Origin: Flaviflagellibacter sp963786225
GTDB lineage: Bacteria > Pseudomonadota > Alphaproteobacteria > Rhizobiales > Methylopilaceae
DNA: 64,000 nt
Direction: 5' to 3'
NCBI GenBank assembly: GCA_963786225.1
Contig: CAWAYQ010000017.1
Location: forward strand, 1-64,000
How positions within the stretch are numbered: the stretch's first letter is position 1; each line of letters opens with the position of its first letter. This document shows, piece after piece, positions 42,143 to 50,323 of the stretch. The position numbers and the translations under genes were made by a program. The notes beneath the pieces are model-generated. The model saw only the letters and a list, made by a program, of their open reading frames with translations. It was not told the origin of the DNA and did no database searches.

Positions 42143-43045
42143 TCAGCCCGATTTCTTGGCGATTTCGTCGTGAACCAGGGTCTTGCGGGCGATTGCTTCG
42201 CGAAGATGCTGCTTCAAAAAATACGAGCATTCGAGGTTTTCGCCGCGCTCGAGGAAATCGAGCATTTGCAGGTGATCGCGCGCCTGAACGTAAAAGCGCT
42301 CGCGATCGATTACCGTCCGGTAGTCGATCAGCCGCCGCATGCGATTGGCCCGCACCAGCGCCTGCAGAAAGAACGGGTTGCCGGACATTCTGGTGATTTC
42401 TTCGTGAAAATGGACGCCGGAAACCAATAGGCGGTCGGCCGACAGCCGTTCGATATTGCCGTCGAGGAGGCCTTCCATCACGCGCCGCTGCTCGGCGGCC
42501 ACCACGCGGTCGAGTTTGAACCCGGGCTCGAGCAAAGCGGCGGGTTCGATGATCGAACGGAACCGGTAAATCTGCTCCAGCGCCTCGGGGGTCTTGGCGA
42601 CAGCAATGAGCCGCCAGCCATAGCCGTCCTTACGTTCGACCCAACCTTCATTGGCCGCGCGCGTCAGGAGATCGAGGACCTGAGCTTTTGTCAGTTCGTA
42701 CCGATCGCGCAGGAATTGTTCGGTGACCTCGGATGGGATCTGGGTGCGAAGCCAGTCCTCGGCGAAGCGGAAATAGGATGTCGGCGCGTCGGAATGATCG
42801 GCAAGATCGAGGGAGGAGGCCGGGACGTCGACCCCGTGCCTGACGAAAAAGCCCTTGTTCGCCCTTTGCTCCAGCACACCCTTGTCGGCAAGGAGTTGCA
42901 AAGCCTCGCGCACCGGTGAGCGCGATACGCGAAAATTGTCCGCCAGCTTCTGTGTGCTGAGATGCGCATCCGGAGGCAACTCACCGCCGTGGATGCGCTT
43001 GGTGATCTCGTGGGCGATGCGTTCGGAAAGACTGTTGACCGACAT
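42143..43045 (-). CDS. GntR-family regulator with apparent tandem winged helices
   Basis: 300 residues, longer than the usual 230. The first winged helix (about 1-72) has LSTQKLADNFRVSRSPVREA. A second segment at about 95-147 (TEQFLRDRYELTKAQVLDLL, then TRAANEGWVERKDGYGWRLI) repeats the same helix-turn-helix and wing pattern. The C-terminal helical FCD-like domain follows (RFRSIIEPAALLEPGF, GVHFHEEITRMSGNPFF). It is set among the sugar-acid genes and divergent to the aldehyde dehydrogenase, so it most likely regulates them. Confidence 0.85.
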   Translation of the reverse strand: MSVNSLSERIAHEITKRIHGGELPPDAHLSTQKLADNFRVSRSPVREALQLLADKGVLEQRANKGFFVRHGVDVPASSLDLADHSDAPTSYFRFAEDWLRTQIPSEVTEQFLRDRYELTKAQVLDLLTRAANEGWVERKDGYGWRLIAVAKTPEALEQIYRFRSIIEPAALLEPGFKLDRVVAAEQRRVMEGLLDGNIERLSADRLLVSGVHFHEEITRMSGNPFFLQALVRANRMRRLIDYRTVIDRERFYVQARDHLQMLDFLERGENLECSYFLKQHLREAIARKTLVHDEIAKKSG

Positions 43046-43385
43046 TGCGTCTCTTCGTGGAAGGGCGCGTTACACGCCGATATCTGCGCTATCCGGTTGC
43101 CTGTTCCGGTGCAAGAGCGGTGCAGGAGCGCTCGGGGCGCCGACGCATCTCCCGTGCAGCTTCATCAGGTAACCGACGGGCCATCCGGCACGGAACCGGG
43201 TGGCCAGTCCACTGCGTCTTAGGTGGCCCCGGCGAGAGGCCATCTACATGGTGGCCTTTGACATCAAAAAATGCAACACGTGTTCTTGCTCGTTCGCATC
43301 ACGGCACCAGCATGTTCGTGCAAGTTCGCTTGCACGAGCACGCCGGAAAAGCCAATCTAACCCTCGTTACCGACAGGTCTTTTGC
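43046..43385. promoter_or_regulatory. 340-bp divergent intergenic region with UUCG-type hairpin
   Basis: No credible gene. A perfect inverted repeat TCGTGCAAG-TTCG-CTTGCACGA lies at 43316-43337, which as RNA would form a very stable UUCG tetraloop hairpin. ATGCAA at 43271-43276 resembles motifs at 42121 and 46061. The hairpin lies about 50 bp before the aldehyde dehydrogenase GTG, in the probable 5' leader. Confidence 0.55.
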
Positions 43386-44780
43386 GTGATTCAGTCGATC
43401 AACCCAGCCTCCGGCGCCCTGCTCTTCGAAACCGCCGAACACACACAAGCCGACGTCGAGCGCGCGCTTGCGGGTGCCGCCTCCGCGCAGGCGCTCTGGC
43501 GCGACGTTCCGATGGAAAAGCGGTGCGCGTCCGTACGCGCAGCCGCGGGAGTTCTGAGAAAGAACAAGGCGGAATTTGCCCGGCTCATTACCGACGAGAT
43601 GGGAAAACCGCTCGCCGAGGCCGAAGCCGAAATCGAGAAATGCGCCTGGAACTGCGAGTTCTACGCCGATCGTGCACCGGCCTTTCTTGCGGAAGAAAAC
43701 ATCGCGAGCAACGCAAGCGACAGCGTGGTGGTTTACGAGCCGCTAGGCGTCGTTCTCGCGATCATGCCGTGGAACTATCCGTTCTGGCAGTTGTTCCGGT
43801 TCGCGGCGCCCGCGCTCGCGGCGGGCAATGGAGCGGTGCTGAAGCACGCCAACAATGTTCCGCAATGCGCGCTTGCCATCGAGCGCGTGTTCCGCGAAGC
43901 CGGCTTTCCCGAGGGCCTGTTCCGCACACTGATGATCGACCACAAGGCGGTCGCAGGCCTCATCGCGGACCCGCGGATCGCCGCGATCACACTCACGGGA
44001 TCGACGGAAGTCGGCAGCATTGTCGCGTCGCAGGCCGGTGCCCAGATCAAGAAACAGGTTCTGGAACTGGGCGGCTCCGATCCGTTCATCGTGCTCGAGG
44101 ATGCGGATGTGGATGCCGCTGCGGCGGTCGCCGTCAAGGCACGCTTCCTCAATGTCGGACAAAGCTGCATCTCGGCCAAGCGCGTTATCGTCCACGAAGG
44201 GGTGGCCGACCGTTTTGTAACGGCATTCTGCGCTCACGCGGAGAAACTGAAAATCGGCGATCCACTCCTGGCGGATACGAATATCGGCCCGATGGCGCGT
44301 GCAAACCTGCGCGACAGTCTCCATGCACAGGTCGAGCGTTCGCGCGCCGCAGGCGCGGAGTTGAGGCTCGGCGGATACAAACTGGACGGGCCCGGCTTTT
44401 TCTACGCACCAACGATCCTGGATCACGTGACACCCGGGATGGCGGCGTTCGACGAGGAAACCTTCGGCCCTGCCGCCGCCGTGATACGCGTGCGCGACGC
44501 GGACGAAGCGATCCGGCTTGCCAACGCCACGGAGTTCGGTTTGGGCGCTGCGCTCTGGACATCGGATCTCACGCGCGCCCGCAAGCTTGCGGCGCGCATC
44601 GAGGCCGGTGCCGTGTTCATCAACGGTATGGTCGCTTCCGATCCGCGGCTGCCGTTCGGCGGCATCAAGAAATCCGGCTACGGCCGCGAACTCGGGGTTT
44701 ACGGAATCCGCGAGTTCACCAATATTAAGTCGATCTGGATCGGTCCCGCCAGGGAAGCGGTCAACGATCTCAGCGAATAG
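43386..44780 (+). CDS. NAD(P)-dependent aldehyde dehydrogenase, succinate-semialdehyde-type
   Basis: 464 residues from GTG 43386, where the homology begins with INPASGALLFE; the longer open frame upstream is not conserved in style. Active-site residues are Glu in LELGGSDPF near residue 225 and Cys261 in NVGQSCISAKR. MPWNYPFWQLFRF near 125 holds the oxyanion-hole Asn. It is of the short SSADH (Sad/GabD-like) type. It probably oxidises an aldehyde intermediate of the sugar-acid pathway. It is followed by a cupin gene 10 bp on. Confidence 0.88.
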   Translation: MIQSINPASGALLFETAEHTQADVERALAGAASAQALWRDVPMEKRCASVRAAAGVLRKNKAEFARLITDEMGKPLAEAEAEIEKCAWNCEFYADRAPAFLAEENIASNASDSVVVYEPLGVVLAIMPWNYPFWQLFRFAAPALAAGNGAVLKHANNVPQCALAIERVFREAGFPEGLFRTLMIDHKAVAGLIADPRIAAITLTGSTEVGSIVASQAGAQIKKQVLELGGSDPFIVLEDADVDAAAAVAVKARFLNVGQSCISAKRVIVHEGVADRFVTAFCAHAEKLKIGDPLLADTNIGPMARANLRDSLHAQVERSRAAGAELRLGGYKLDGPGFFYAPTILDHVTPGMAAFDEETFGPAAAVIRVRDADEAIRLANATEFGLGAALWTSDLTRARKLAARIEAGAVFINGMVASDPRLPFGGIKKSGYGRELGVYGIREFTNIKSIWIGPAREAVNDLSE

Positions 44781-44790
44781 AGAGGGCGTC

Positions 44791-45231
44791 ATGACAGCGA
44801 CCAACAAGAAAAGCCCGGCCGTTCTTCGACCGGACGATCTGAAGGCCCATGCGCGCGGCGGCGGCGCCAGCACGATTCCGCTTGTCGGACGCGGCGTCGG
44901 CTCGACGAGCCTTCTGAACGGCATTACTTCGTTCGAGCCCGGCGCGACGATTGCGCTGCACAGCCACAATTGCGAAGAGAGCGTGATGGTGATCGAGGGC
45001 GACGCGGTCGCGGAGATCGACGGAGTGGACTACCCGCTCAAAACCTTCGATACGACCTGGATTCCCGCGAACCTGCCGCACCGGTTCCGTAACGCATCCG
45101 ACACAAACAGGATGCGAATTTTCTGGACCTATGCGTCCATATCCGCGACCCGCACGCTGATCGCCACCGGAGAGACGCGCAGCATCGACGACGAGCAGGC
45201 CGCGCGCGCGGCTCAGGCCGCCGAGGGATAG
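44791..45231 (+). CDS. Cupin-domain protein
   Basis: 146 residues with a single cupin barrel. Motif 1 is ALHSHNCEESVMVIEG with His-x-His and Glu near residues 52-60, and motif 2 is WIPANLPHRFRN with a His near 95, giving the usual metal site. It may be an isomerase, decarboxylase or sugar-acid-binding protein. It is 10 bp after the aldehyde dehydrogenase, with AGAGGG before the ATG. Its end overlaps the convergent otnI by 19 bp. Confidence 0.8.
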   Translation: MTATNKKSPAVLRPDDLKAHARGGGASTIPLVGRGVGSTSLLNGITSFEPGATIALHSHNCEESVMVIEGDAVAEIDGVDYPLKTFDTTWIPANLPHRFRNASDTNRMRIFWTYASISATRTLIATGETRSIDDEQAARAAQAAEG

Positions 45232-46001
45232 AGTTCGAGCCAGTCAAGACCGGAGCGCGTATCGCCGGCCGGTATGTACTTGAGACCGATGCGCCCGCGA
45301 TAGCCTACACTGTCTATCGCCGAGAACAGGCGGCCGAACGAAAACGCTCCGGTGCCCGGCTCGTGGCGCCCCGGATGATCGGCGATATGTATGTGCGCGA
45401 TGACGTCGGAATGACGTGTGATGAAACGCGCGGCATCGACGCCCGCAGTCGTCGCGTGGAAGGCGTCGAACAGAAGCCGAACGTTGCGAAGCCCCACCAT
45501 GTCCACGGCGCGCAGGCCATCATAGGGATCGTCGAGGAAATAGTCGGCGATGGTTGCGATGCCGATCGGTTCGATCAGAAGCGTCATTCCGCGCCGTGCC
45601 GCCGCCTCAGCGGCCTGACGCAGCCGATCCAGATAGACGGGCCAAAGATCGCGACGCGCAACACCGGCGGGCGCGACGCCGGCCATCATATGAACCATGC
45701 CGCAGCCGATCCCTTCGGCATAATCGAGACCCCTGTCGAGAAAGGCATCGAAATCCTGCTGGCGATCGCGCAGCAAGGCAATTCCCTTTTCGCCGCGCGG
45801 GGCATCTCCCGCGGGCAGAGCGAGTTGCACGAAAGCGAGGCCGTTGCGCTTCAGAAGCGCGCGGAGTTCATGAGCCGGGATTGCGTATGGACCGGGATGC
45901 TCGACCGCCGAAAATCCGGCCTCGGCTGCCGCCGCAAATCGCTCCCGTAGCGGAAGCTCCGTAAACATATATCCCAGATGAGCGCTGCATTTTCGGATCA
46001 T
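45213..46001 (-). CDS. otnI: 2-oxo-tetronate isomerase (hydroxypyruvate isomerase family)
   Basis: 262 residues from ATG 46001, a TIM-barrel of the Hyi/OtnI family. Metal-binding residues are expected in LIEPIG near residue 145, LLFDAFHATTAG near 175 and IHIADHPGRHEPGTG near 205. OtnI converts 2-oxo-tetronate to 3-oxo-tetronate, feeding OtnK and OtnC encoded 9 kb away in the same window. This placement in a threonate/erythronate locus favours OtnI over hydroxypyruvate isomerase. Confidence 0.82.
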   Translation of the reverse strand: MIRKCSAHLGYMFTELPLRERFAAAAEAGFSAVEHPGPYAIPAHELRALLKRNGLAFVQLALPAGDAPRGEKGIALLRDRQQDFDAFLDRGLDYAEGIGCGMVHMMAGVAPAGVARRDLWPVYLDRLRQAAEAAARRGMTLLIEPIGIATIADYFLDDPYDGLRAVDMVGLRNVRLLFDAFHATTAGVDAARFITRHSDVIAHIHIADHPGRHEPGTGAFSFGRLFSAIDSVGYRGRIGLKYIPAGDTRSGLDWLELYPSAA

Positions 46002-46202
46002 AACTATGCAACTCCGGTTTTGGCCCCCTCCCGCGCATAGCATTCAAGCAGTCGCGCGCCGATTGCATAAATTGCATTTTGTAACCCAAAAGTACAGTCT
46101 GGTAGCTGGGCACCCCGATGGCTTCTGCGCGCCACAGGACAGCTTTTGCTAACCGGCTGCCACAACTAGGTTTTCCTGCTTTTTGGCTAATACGCGTGCG
46201 TC
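46002..46202. promoter_or_regulatory. otnI upstream region with TTGCAT direct repeat
   Basis: 201 bp without a gene. ATTGCATAA-ATTGCATTT at 46062-46079 is a 9-bp-period direct repeat; TTGCAT also occurs (as ATGCAA) at 42123-42128 and 43271-43276, the other promoter regions of this locus. It may be the operator of the GntR protein at 42143-43045. Confidence 0.4.
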
Positions 46203-46904
46203 TCACGCCATTCCGACAAGCAGCAGCACCCACGGAACGGAGAACGCGTAGAGCAGGCCGACCGCTATCATTCCGACCGTGGCATAGGCCGCGGCCAGAG
46301 GACCGATTTCAAGCGCGCGGACGACGCCGAACGTGTGGCACGTGATGCCGAGCATGAGGCCGACCTGACGCGGATCGGTCACGCCGACCAGCTTAAGCAG
46401 CCGCTCTCCCACTATCACGCCCACGACACCGGTAATGAATACACCGAGCATCGCGACCTCGACCGAAAGGCCGTTGGCCTCCGCGATCACCGCCGCCATT
46501 GGGTTGGTGACGGTACGAAGGCCGAGCGCGGCGGTGACATTGGCATCCATGCCTAACAGTACGCACAAAGCGACAGTCGTCGCTCCGAGCATCACGCCCG
46601 ACACCGCAACGGCCGCGAGAATGCCGGCGAGATCGCGCGTCAATTGCCGCGCATTGTCGATCAACGGCAGGGCGAAAGCGGTGATCGCAACCATCAGGCA
46701 TTCAAGCAACAGCGTGTTGCGCTCGAAATACATGTCGGCGACGGGATGACCGAACGCCGCGAGCGCCGCCAGCACGGCGACGACCGCGAACATCGCGATG
46801 ACCACGGGATGCAGAAGCGGCGATGACGCCGCCCGCCTGTGAACGAAGGTGCCAAGAAGATATGCCGCGACGCTGAGGGCGAGCGCCGGAAGAAGCGCGT
46901 TCAA
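46203..46904 (-). CDS. lrgB: LrgB-family membrane protein
   Basis: 233 residues starting at TTG 46904, which shares its TGA with the lrgA stop (TTGA) and has AGGAGG just upstream. Longer frames in this phase run antisense-like through lrgA and are not supported. About seven spans; the LrgB hallmark GLRTVTNPMAAVIAEANG near residue 105 and MLGITCHTFGVVRALEIG near 190 are present. LrgAB proteins export small carboxylates such as pyruvate, or affect murein hydrolase release. The sugar-acid context here suggests efflux or uptake of a C2-C4 acid. Confidence 0.88.
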   Translation of the reverse strand: MNALLPALALSVAAYLLGTFVHRRAASSPLLHPVVIAMFAVVAVLAALAAFGHPVADMYFERNTLLLECLMVAITAFALPLIDNARQLTRDLAGILAAVAVSGVMLGATTVALCVLLGMDANVTAALGLRTVTNPMAAVIAEANGLSVEVAMLGVFITGVVGVIVGERLLKLVGVTDPRQVGLMLGITCHTFGVVRALEIGPLAAAYATVGMIAVGLLYAFSVPWVLLLVGMA

Positions 46905-47257
46905 GAATCCTCCTGCGGGCGCAGAAGCCATTTTGCGATCAGGCCCGTCAGCACGACGCCGGACATCGAGGACAGCGCGACCACACCGACGATCATCCAT
47001 GTCGAGAGCGCCGTGAAGTCGAGTATCAATGCCATTCGCACGAGTAGCGGCACGAGAAATAGCGGGACGAGAGCGAGCATGATCAGTGCGCCAGGTCGGA
47101 TCACCTCCTGAAGCGCCGGAACGGCGATCATTGCCAAAAGGCAGAAGACGAGGCCGATCACCGCTCCGGGAATGCCGATCTGGAGCCATGATTCGGCGAG
47201 CGCGCCCGCAATGTACAGAACTGCGAGCACAAGCACGCTTTTCAGCAGATCGATCAC
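46901..47257 (-). CDS. lrgA: LrgA-family membrane protein
   Basis: 118 residues from GTG 47257. Four spans in holin-like arrangement; the motif GIPGAVIGLVFCLLAM near residue 28 and ALVPLFLVPLLVRM near 65 fit LrgA. It works as a pair with LrgB, with which it overlaps by 4 bp. It is divergent to a D-2-hydroxyacid dehydrogenase gene, which strengthens the link to hydroxy- or keto-acid transport. Confidence 0.88.
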   Translation of the reverse strand: MIDLLKSVLVLAVLYIAGALAESWLQIGIPGAVIGLVFCLLAMIAVPALQEVIRPGALIMLALVPLFLVPLLVRMALILDFTALSTWMIVGVVALSSMSGVVLTGLIAKWLLRPQEDS

Positions 47258-47360
47258 AACCGCCCCACTCAGAATCTGTGGCTTCTCGCTCCATTCGCCA
47301 CCGATGGATAGTGCAAAAGCGCAACTGTCCCCGCTAGGATTGCGGCTGGAAGGAACTCAA

Positions 47361-48329
47361 ATGACAAAGCCCGACATCCTGATGTTGAACCCGATGCGCC
47401 CGCTGGTCGAGACCGCGCTTGCACCGCATGTCACGCTGCACCGTTATTGGGACGCCCCGGACAAAGACGCACTTCTCAAGGCAATCGGGCCGCGTATTCG
47501 CGGCATCCTCGCCTTCGTTGCGTCCGTTCCACGGGACTTGATGGAACGGCTTCCTGCTCTTGAGATCGTCGCCTCCGCGGCGGTCGGCTATGACGGAGTG
47601 GATGTGAAGGCTGCGGCGGAGCGCGGCGTGGTCGTGACGAACACGCCCGATGTGCTGACGGACGAGGTTGCCGATCTGGCTCTCGGCCTTCTGCTCGCGA
47701 CCGTGCGCGAAATCCCGCGCGCCGAAAAGCACTTGCGCGACGGAGCGTGGTCGAAATCCCCCTATCCGCTGACCGCCACCCTGCGCGGACGCAAAGTGGG
47801 CATTGTCGGCCTCGGCCGCATCGGCAAGGCGATCGCAAAACGGATCGACGGATTCGGCGTGTCCGTGTCCTATCACGGGCGCAGGCAGCAGGCGGATGTC
47901 GCCTATCCCTACTTTGCGTCGCTGATCGAGATGGCCAAGGCTGTCGACGTGCTGATCATGGTGACCCCGGGCGGCGCCGAGACGCGGCATCTCATCGGCA
48001 AGGAGGTGCTGGAGGCGCTCGGGCCGAACGGGATTTTCGTCAATGTCGCGCGCGGATCTGTCGTCGACGAACAGGCGCTCATCCAAGCGCTGAAGAACCG
48101 AACCATCCTCGCCGCCGGCCTCGACGTGTTCGAGAACGAGCCTCATGTTCCGCCCGAGCTGATCGCTCTCGAAAACGCCGTTCTGCTGCCCCATGTCGCT
48201 TCGGCTTCTGCTCTGACGCGTGATGCGATGGCGCAGCTCGCCGTCGACAATCTCCTTGCCTGGCTCGGCGGCCATCCGCCCCTGACGCCGGTTCCGGAAA
48301 CACCCTGGCCGCCGAAGCGGCCAAGGTAA
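47361..48329 (+). CDS. D-isomer-specific 2-hydroxyacid dehydrogenase
   Basis: 322 residues from ATG 47361, with GGAAGGA 5 nt upstream. NAD-binding VGIVGLGRIGKAIAKRI near residue 148, the catalytic Arg in NVARGSVVDE near 228, Glu in DVFENEP near 258 and His in LLPHVASAS near 280 are complete. It probably reduces glyoxylate or hydroxypyruvate, or oxidises the matching D-2-hydroxy acids. It lies between lrgA (divergent) and a convergent TRAP importer. Confidence 0.9.
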   Translation: MTKPDILMLNPMRPLVETALAPHVTLHRYWDAPDKDALLKAIGPRIRGILAFVASVPRDLMERLPALEIVASAAVGYDGVDVKAAAERGVVVTNTPDVLTDEVADLALGLLLATVREIPRAEKHLRDGAWSKSPYPLTATLRGRKVGIVGLGRIGKAIAKRIDGFGVSVSYHGRRQQADVAYPYFASLIEMAKAVDVLIMVTPGGAETRHLIGKEVLEALGPNGIFVNVARGSVVDEQALIQALKNRTILAAGLDVFENEPHVPPELIALENAVLLPHVASASALTRDAMAQLAVDNLLAWLGGHPPLTPVPETPWPPKRPR

Positions 48330-48334
48330 TTCCA

Positions 48335-49663
48335 TCAGCCGCCGCCATAGAGCTTGTTCGGCAGCCACAGCCCGATCGCCGGGAACGTGTAGTAGAGCAG
48401 CATCGAGAATATCACGATCGCGAGGAAGGGCAGGACGCCCGCGAAGATATCGTTGATCGACACATGCTTCGGCGCGACGCCCTTTAGATAGAACGGCGCC
48501 ATCGCCACCGGCGGCGACAGGAACGAGGTCTGGATGTTCAAGGCGACAAGGACGCCGAAGAACAACGGGTCGACGCCGAAATGATCGAGCAGCGGAATGA
48601 AGATCGGCAGGAAGATCACGATGATCTCCGTCCATTCCAGCGGCCAGCCGAGGATGAAGATGATCGCCTGCGTCAGCAGCAGGAACTGCACCGTGGTGAG
48701 ATCGAGCCCGACCACGAACTGCTCGATCACCGCCTGCCCGCCGAGATAGGCGAACACAGCAGAGAACACGTAGGATCCCACGAACAGCCAGCACACCATG
48801 GCCGAGGCGCGGGCGGTGAGGTAGACAGCTTCCTTGAGTTTTTCGAAGGTGAGCTGACGATAGCCGGCCGCTAGAACAAGCGCGCCGAACGCGCCGATCG
48901 CCGCGGCTTCGGACGGCGTTGCGAGGCCGAAGATGATGCAGCCGAGCACCGCACTGATGAGAAGCGCGAGAGGCACGAAGCTTGTGAACAGCGCCCACAG
49001 CACAACGAAATAGTTCGATGGCTTCTGGTCCTCGGGAAGTTTCGGCGCAAGCTTCGGGTTGAGCAGGACGCGGACGATCACATAGACCATGTAAAGGCCG
49101 GCCAGCATCAGGCCGGGAAAGAACGCCGCCGCGTACAACTTCACGACCGACACGCCGGCCGTCGCGCCATACAGGATCAGCATGACGCTCGGCGGAATGA
49201 GGATTCCGAGGCAACCGCCGGCGCACACCACGCCCGCCGAAAGCCGCACATCGTATCCCGCACGCAGCATGGCCGGGAACGCGAGCAGTCCCATCAAGGT
49301 CACGACAGCGCCGACAATGCCCGTCGCGGTCGCAAACATCGCGCAGGTGATGAGAGTTGCCAGCGCGAGCGCGCCCGGCAAACCGCCGGCCGCGAGCTGG
49401 ATTGATCGGAACAGCCGGTCCAGAATATTCGCCCGCTCGACGACATAACCCATGAACAGAAAGAGCGGAACCGAAATCAGAACGTCGGATGCCATGACGC
49501 TGTATGTGCGTTGCACAAACAGCTGAAACACGTTGTCCCCCATGGCATAGTAGCCGAAGCCCACGCCCATCGCCATCAGCGTGAACGCTATCGGGAAGCC
49601 GAGCATCAGCAGCACCACGAAGAGTGCGAGCATGATGATGCCAATCATCGGATCAGAGATCAT
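48335..49663 (-). CDS. dctM: TRAP transporter large permease DctM
   Basis: 442 residues, about twelve to thirteen spans. The DctM family pattern is seen in LMLGFPIAFTLMAMGVGF at the start, GYVVERANILDRLF near 75 and AGGCLGILIPPSVMLILYG near 150. It carries out sodium-coupled uptake with DctQ and DctP. The start overlaps dctQ by 4 bp. Confidence 0.93.
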   Translation of the reverse strand: MISDPMIGIIMLALFVVLLMLGFPIAFTLMAMGVGFGYYAMGDNVFQLFVQRTYSVMASDVLISVPLFLFMGYVVERANILDRLFRSIQLAAGGLPGALALATLITCAMFATATGIVGAVVTLMGLLAFPAMLRAGYDVRLSAGVVCAGGCLGILIPPSVMLILYGATAGVSVVKLYAAAFFPGLMLAGLYMVYVIVRVLLNPKLAPKLPEDQKPSNYFVVLWALFTSFVPLALLISAVLGCIIFGLATPSEAAAIGAFGALVLAAGYRQLTFEKLKEAVYLTARASAMVCWLFVGSYVFSAVFAYLGGQAVIEQFVVGLDLTTVQFLLLTQAIIFILGWPLEWTEIIVIFLPIFIPLLDHFGVDPLFFGVLVALNIQTSFLSPPVAMAPFYLKGVAPKHVSINDIFAGVLPFLAIVIFSMLLYYTFPAIGLWLPNKLYGGG

Positions 49664-50253
49664 CGGGTCGCCTCTTCGACTTCGGTCTGTTGGCCGCTCA
49701 TGCCTTCGACGATGAGTTTTTCGGTCTCCTCCACATCATGCAGCCGTTGCGGCCACTCCCCTTCGCGCAGGCAGACCACACAGCGCATCGCTTCGGCCGC
49801 GCCTTGGAACAGCATCAGGACGCCGGTGATAGGAATGACAAGTTTGAACGGCCACAGCAGAAGACCGTCGGGCGAGAACGAGCTTTTCTCGTTCAGAAGC
49901 CAGGAGATGTGGAAGAAGACCCAGCCCGAATAGATGAGGGCGAGAATGCCGGGGAAGAAGAAGAAAAAGTAGAGAACGAGATCGAGTCTTGCCTGCGTGC
50001 GCGGCTTCCATGTGCGGTAAAGAAAGTCGCCGCGGACGTGGCCGTTGCGCGCAAGCGTGTAGGCGCCGGCGCTCATGAAGAGCAGGCCGTACAGCATATA
50101 GCTCGCATCGAATCCCCAGCCGGTCGGGCTCTTCATGACGTAGCGCATGAAGACTTCAAAGGTGATGACGAAGGTGAGGATGACTATCGACCACGCGAAC
50201 AGCTTGCCGATTCGGGTGTTGATACGATCGATCGTCCGGATTGCTGCGTACAT
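49660..50253 (-). CDS. dctQ: TRAP transporter small permease DctQ
   Basis: 197 residues from ATG 50253. Four spans, with the typical first segment (WSIVILTFVITFEVFMRYVM, then KSPTGWGFDASYMLYGLLFM) and LARNGHVRGDFLYRTW near 70, the conserved loop of DctQ. The upstream in-frame extension has no homology and no ribosome site. It is the membrane scaffold between DctP and DctM. Confidence 0.9.
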   Translation of the reverse strand: MYAAIRTIDRINTRIGKLFAWSIVILTFVITFEVFMRYVMKSPTGWGFDASYMLYGLLFMSAGAYTLARNGHVRGDFLYRTWKPRTQARLDLVLYFFFFFPGILALIYSGWVFFHISWLLNEKSSFSPDGLLLWPFKLVIPITGVLMLFQGAAEAMRCVVCLREGEWPQRLHDVEETEKLIVEGMSGQQTEVEEATR

Positions 50254-50323
50254 ATGAGAGAACCCTTCTTGAGCGGAGTCCTTGAATGGCCGACCGCCCC
50301 GAAAGGCGGCCGGCGCATCAGGT

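Noticed and set aside
43200..43385. N-terminal extension of the aldehyde dehydrogenase
   Set aside because: Cys/Arg-rich and unlike the family; homology starts at GTG 43386, and the extension covers a hairpin-bearing intergenic region.
46203..47324. 373-residue LrgB with long N-terminus
   Set aside because: The extra residues are lrgA read out of phase; the LrgB homology starts at TTG 46904, coupled to the lrgA stop.
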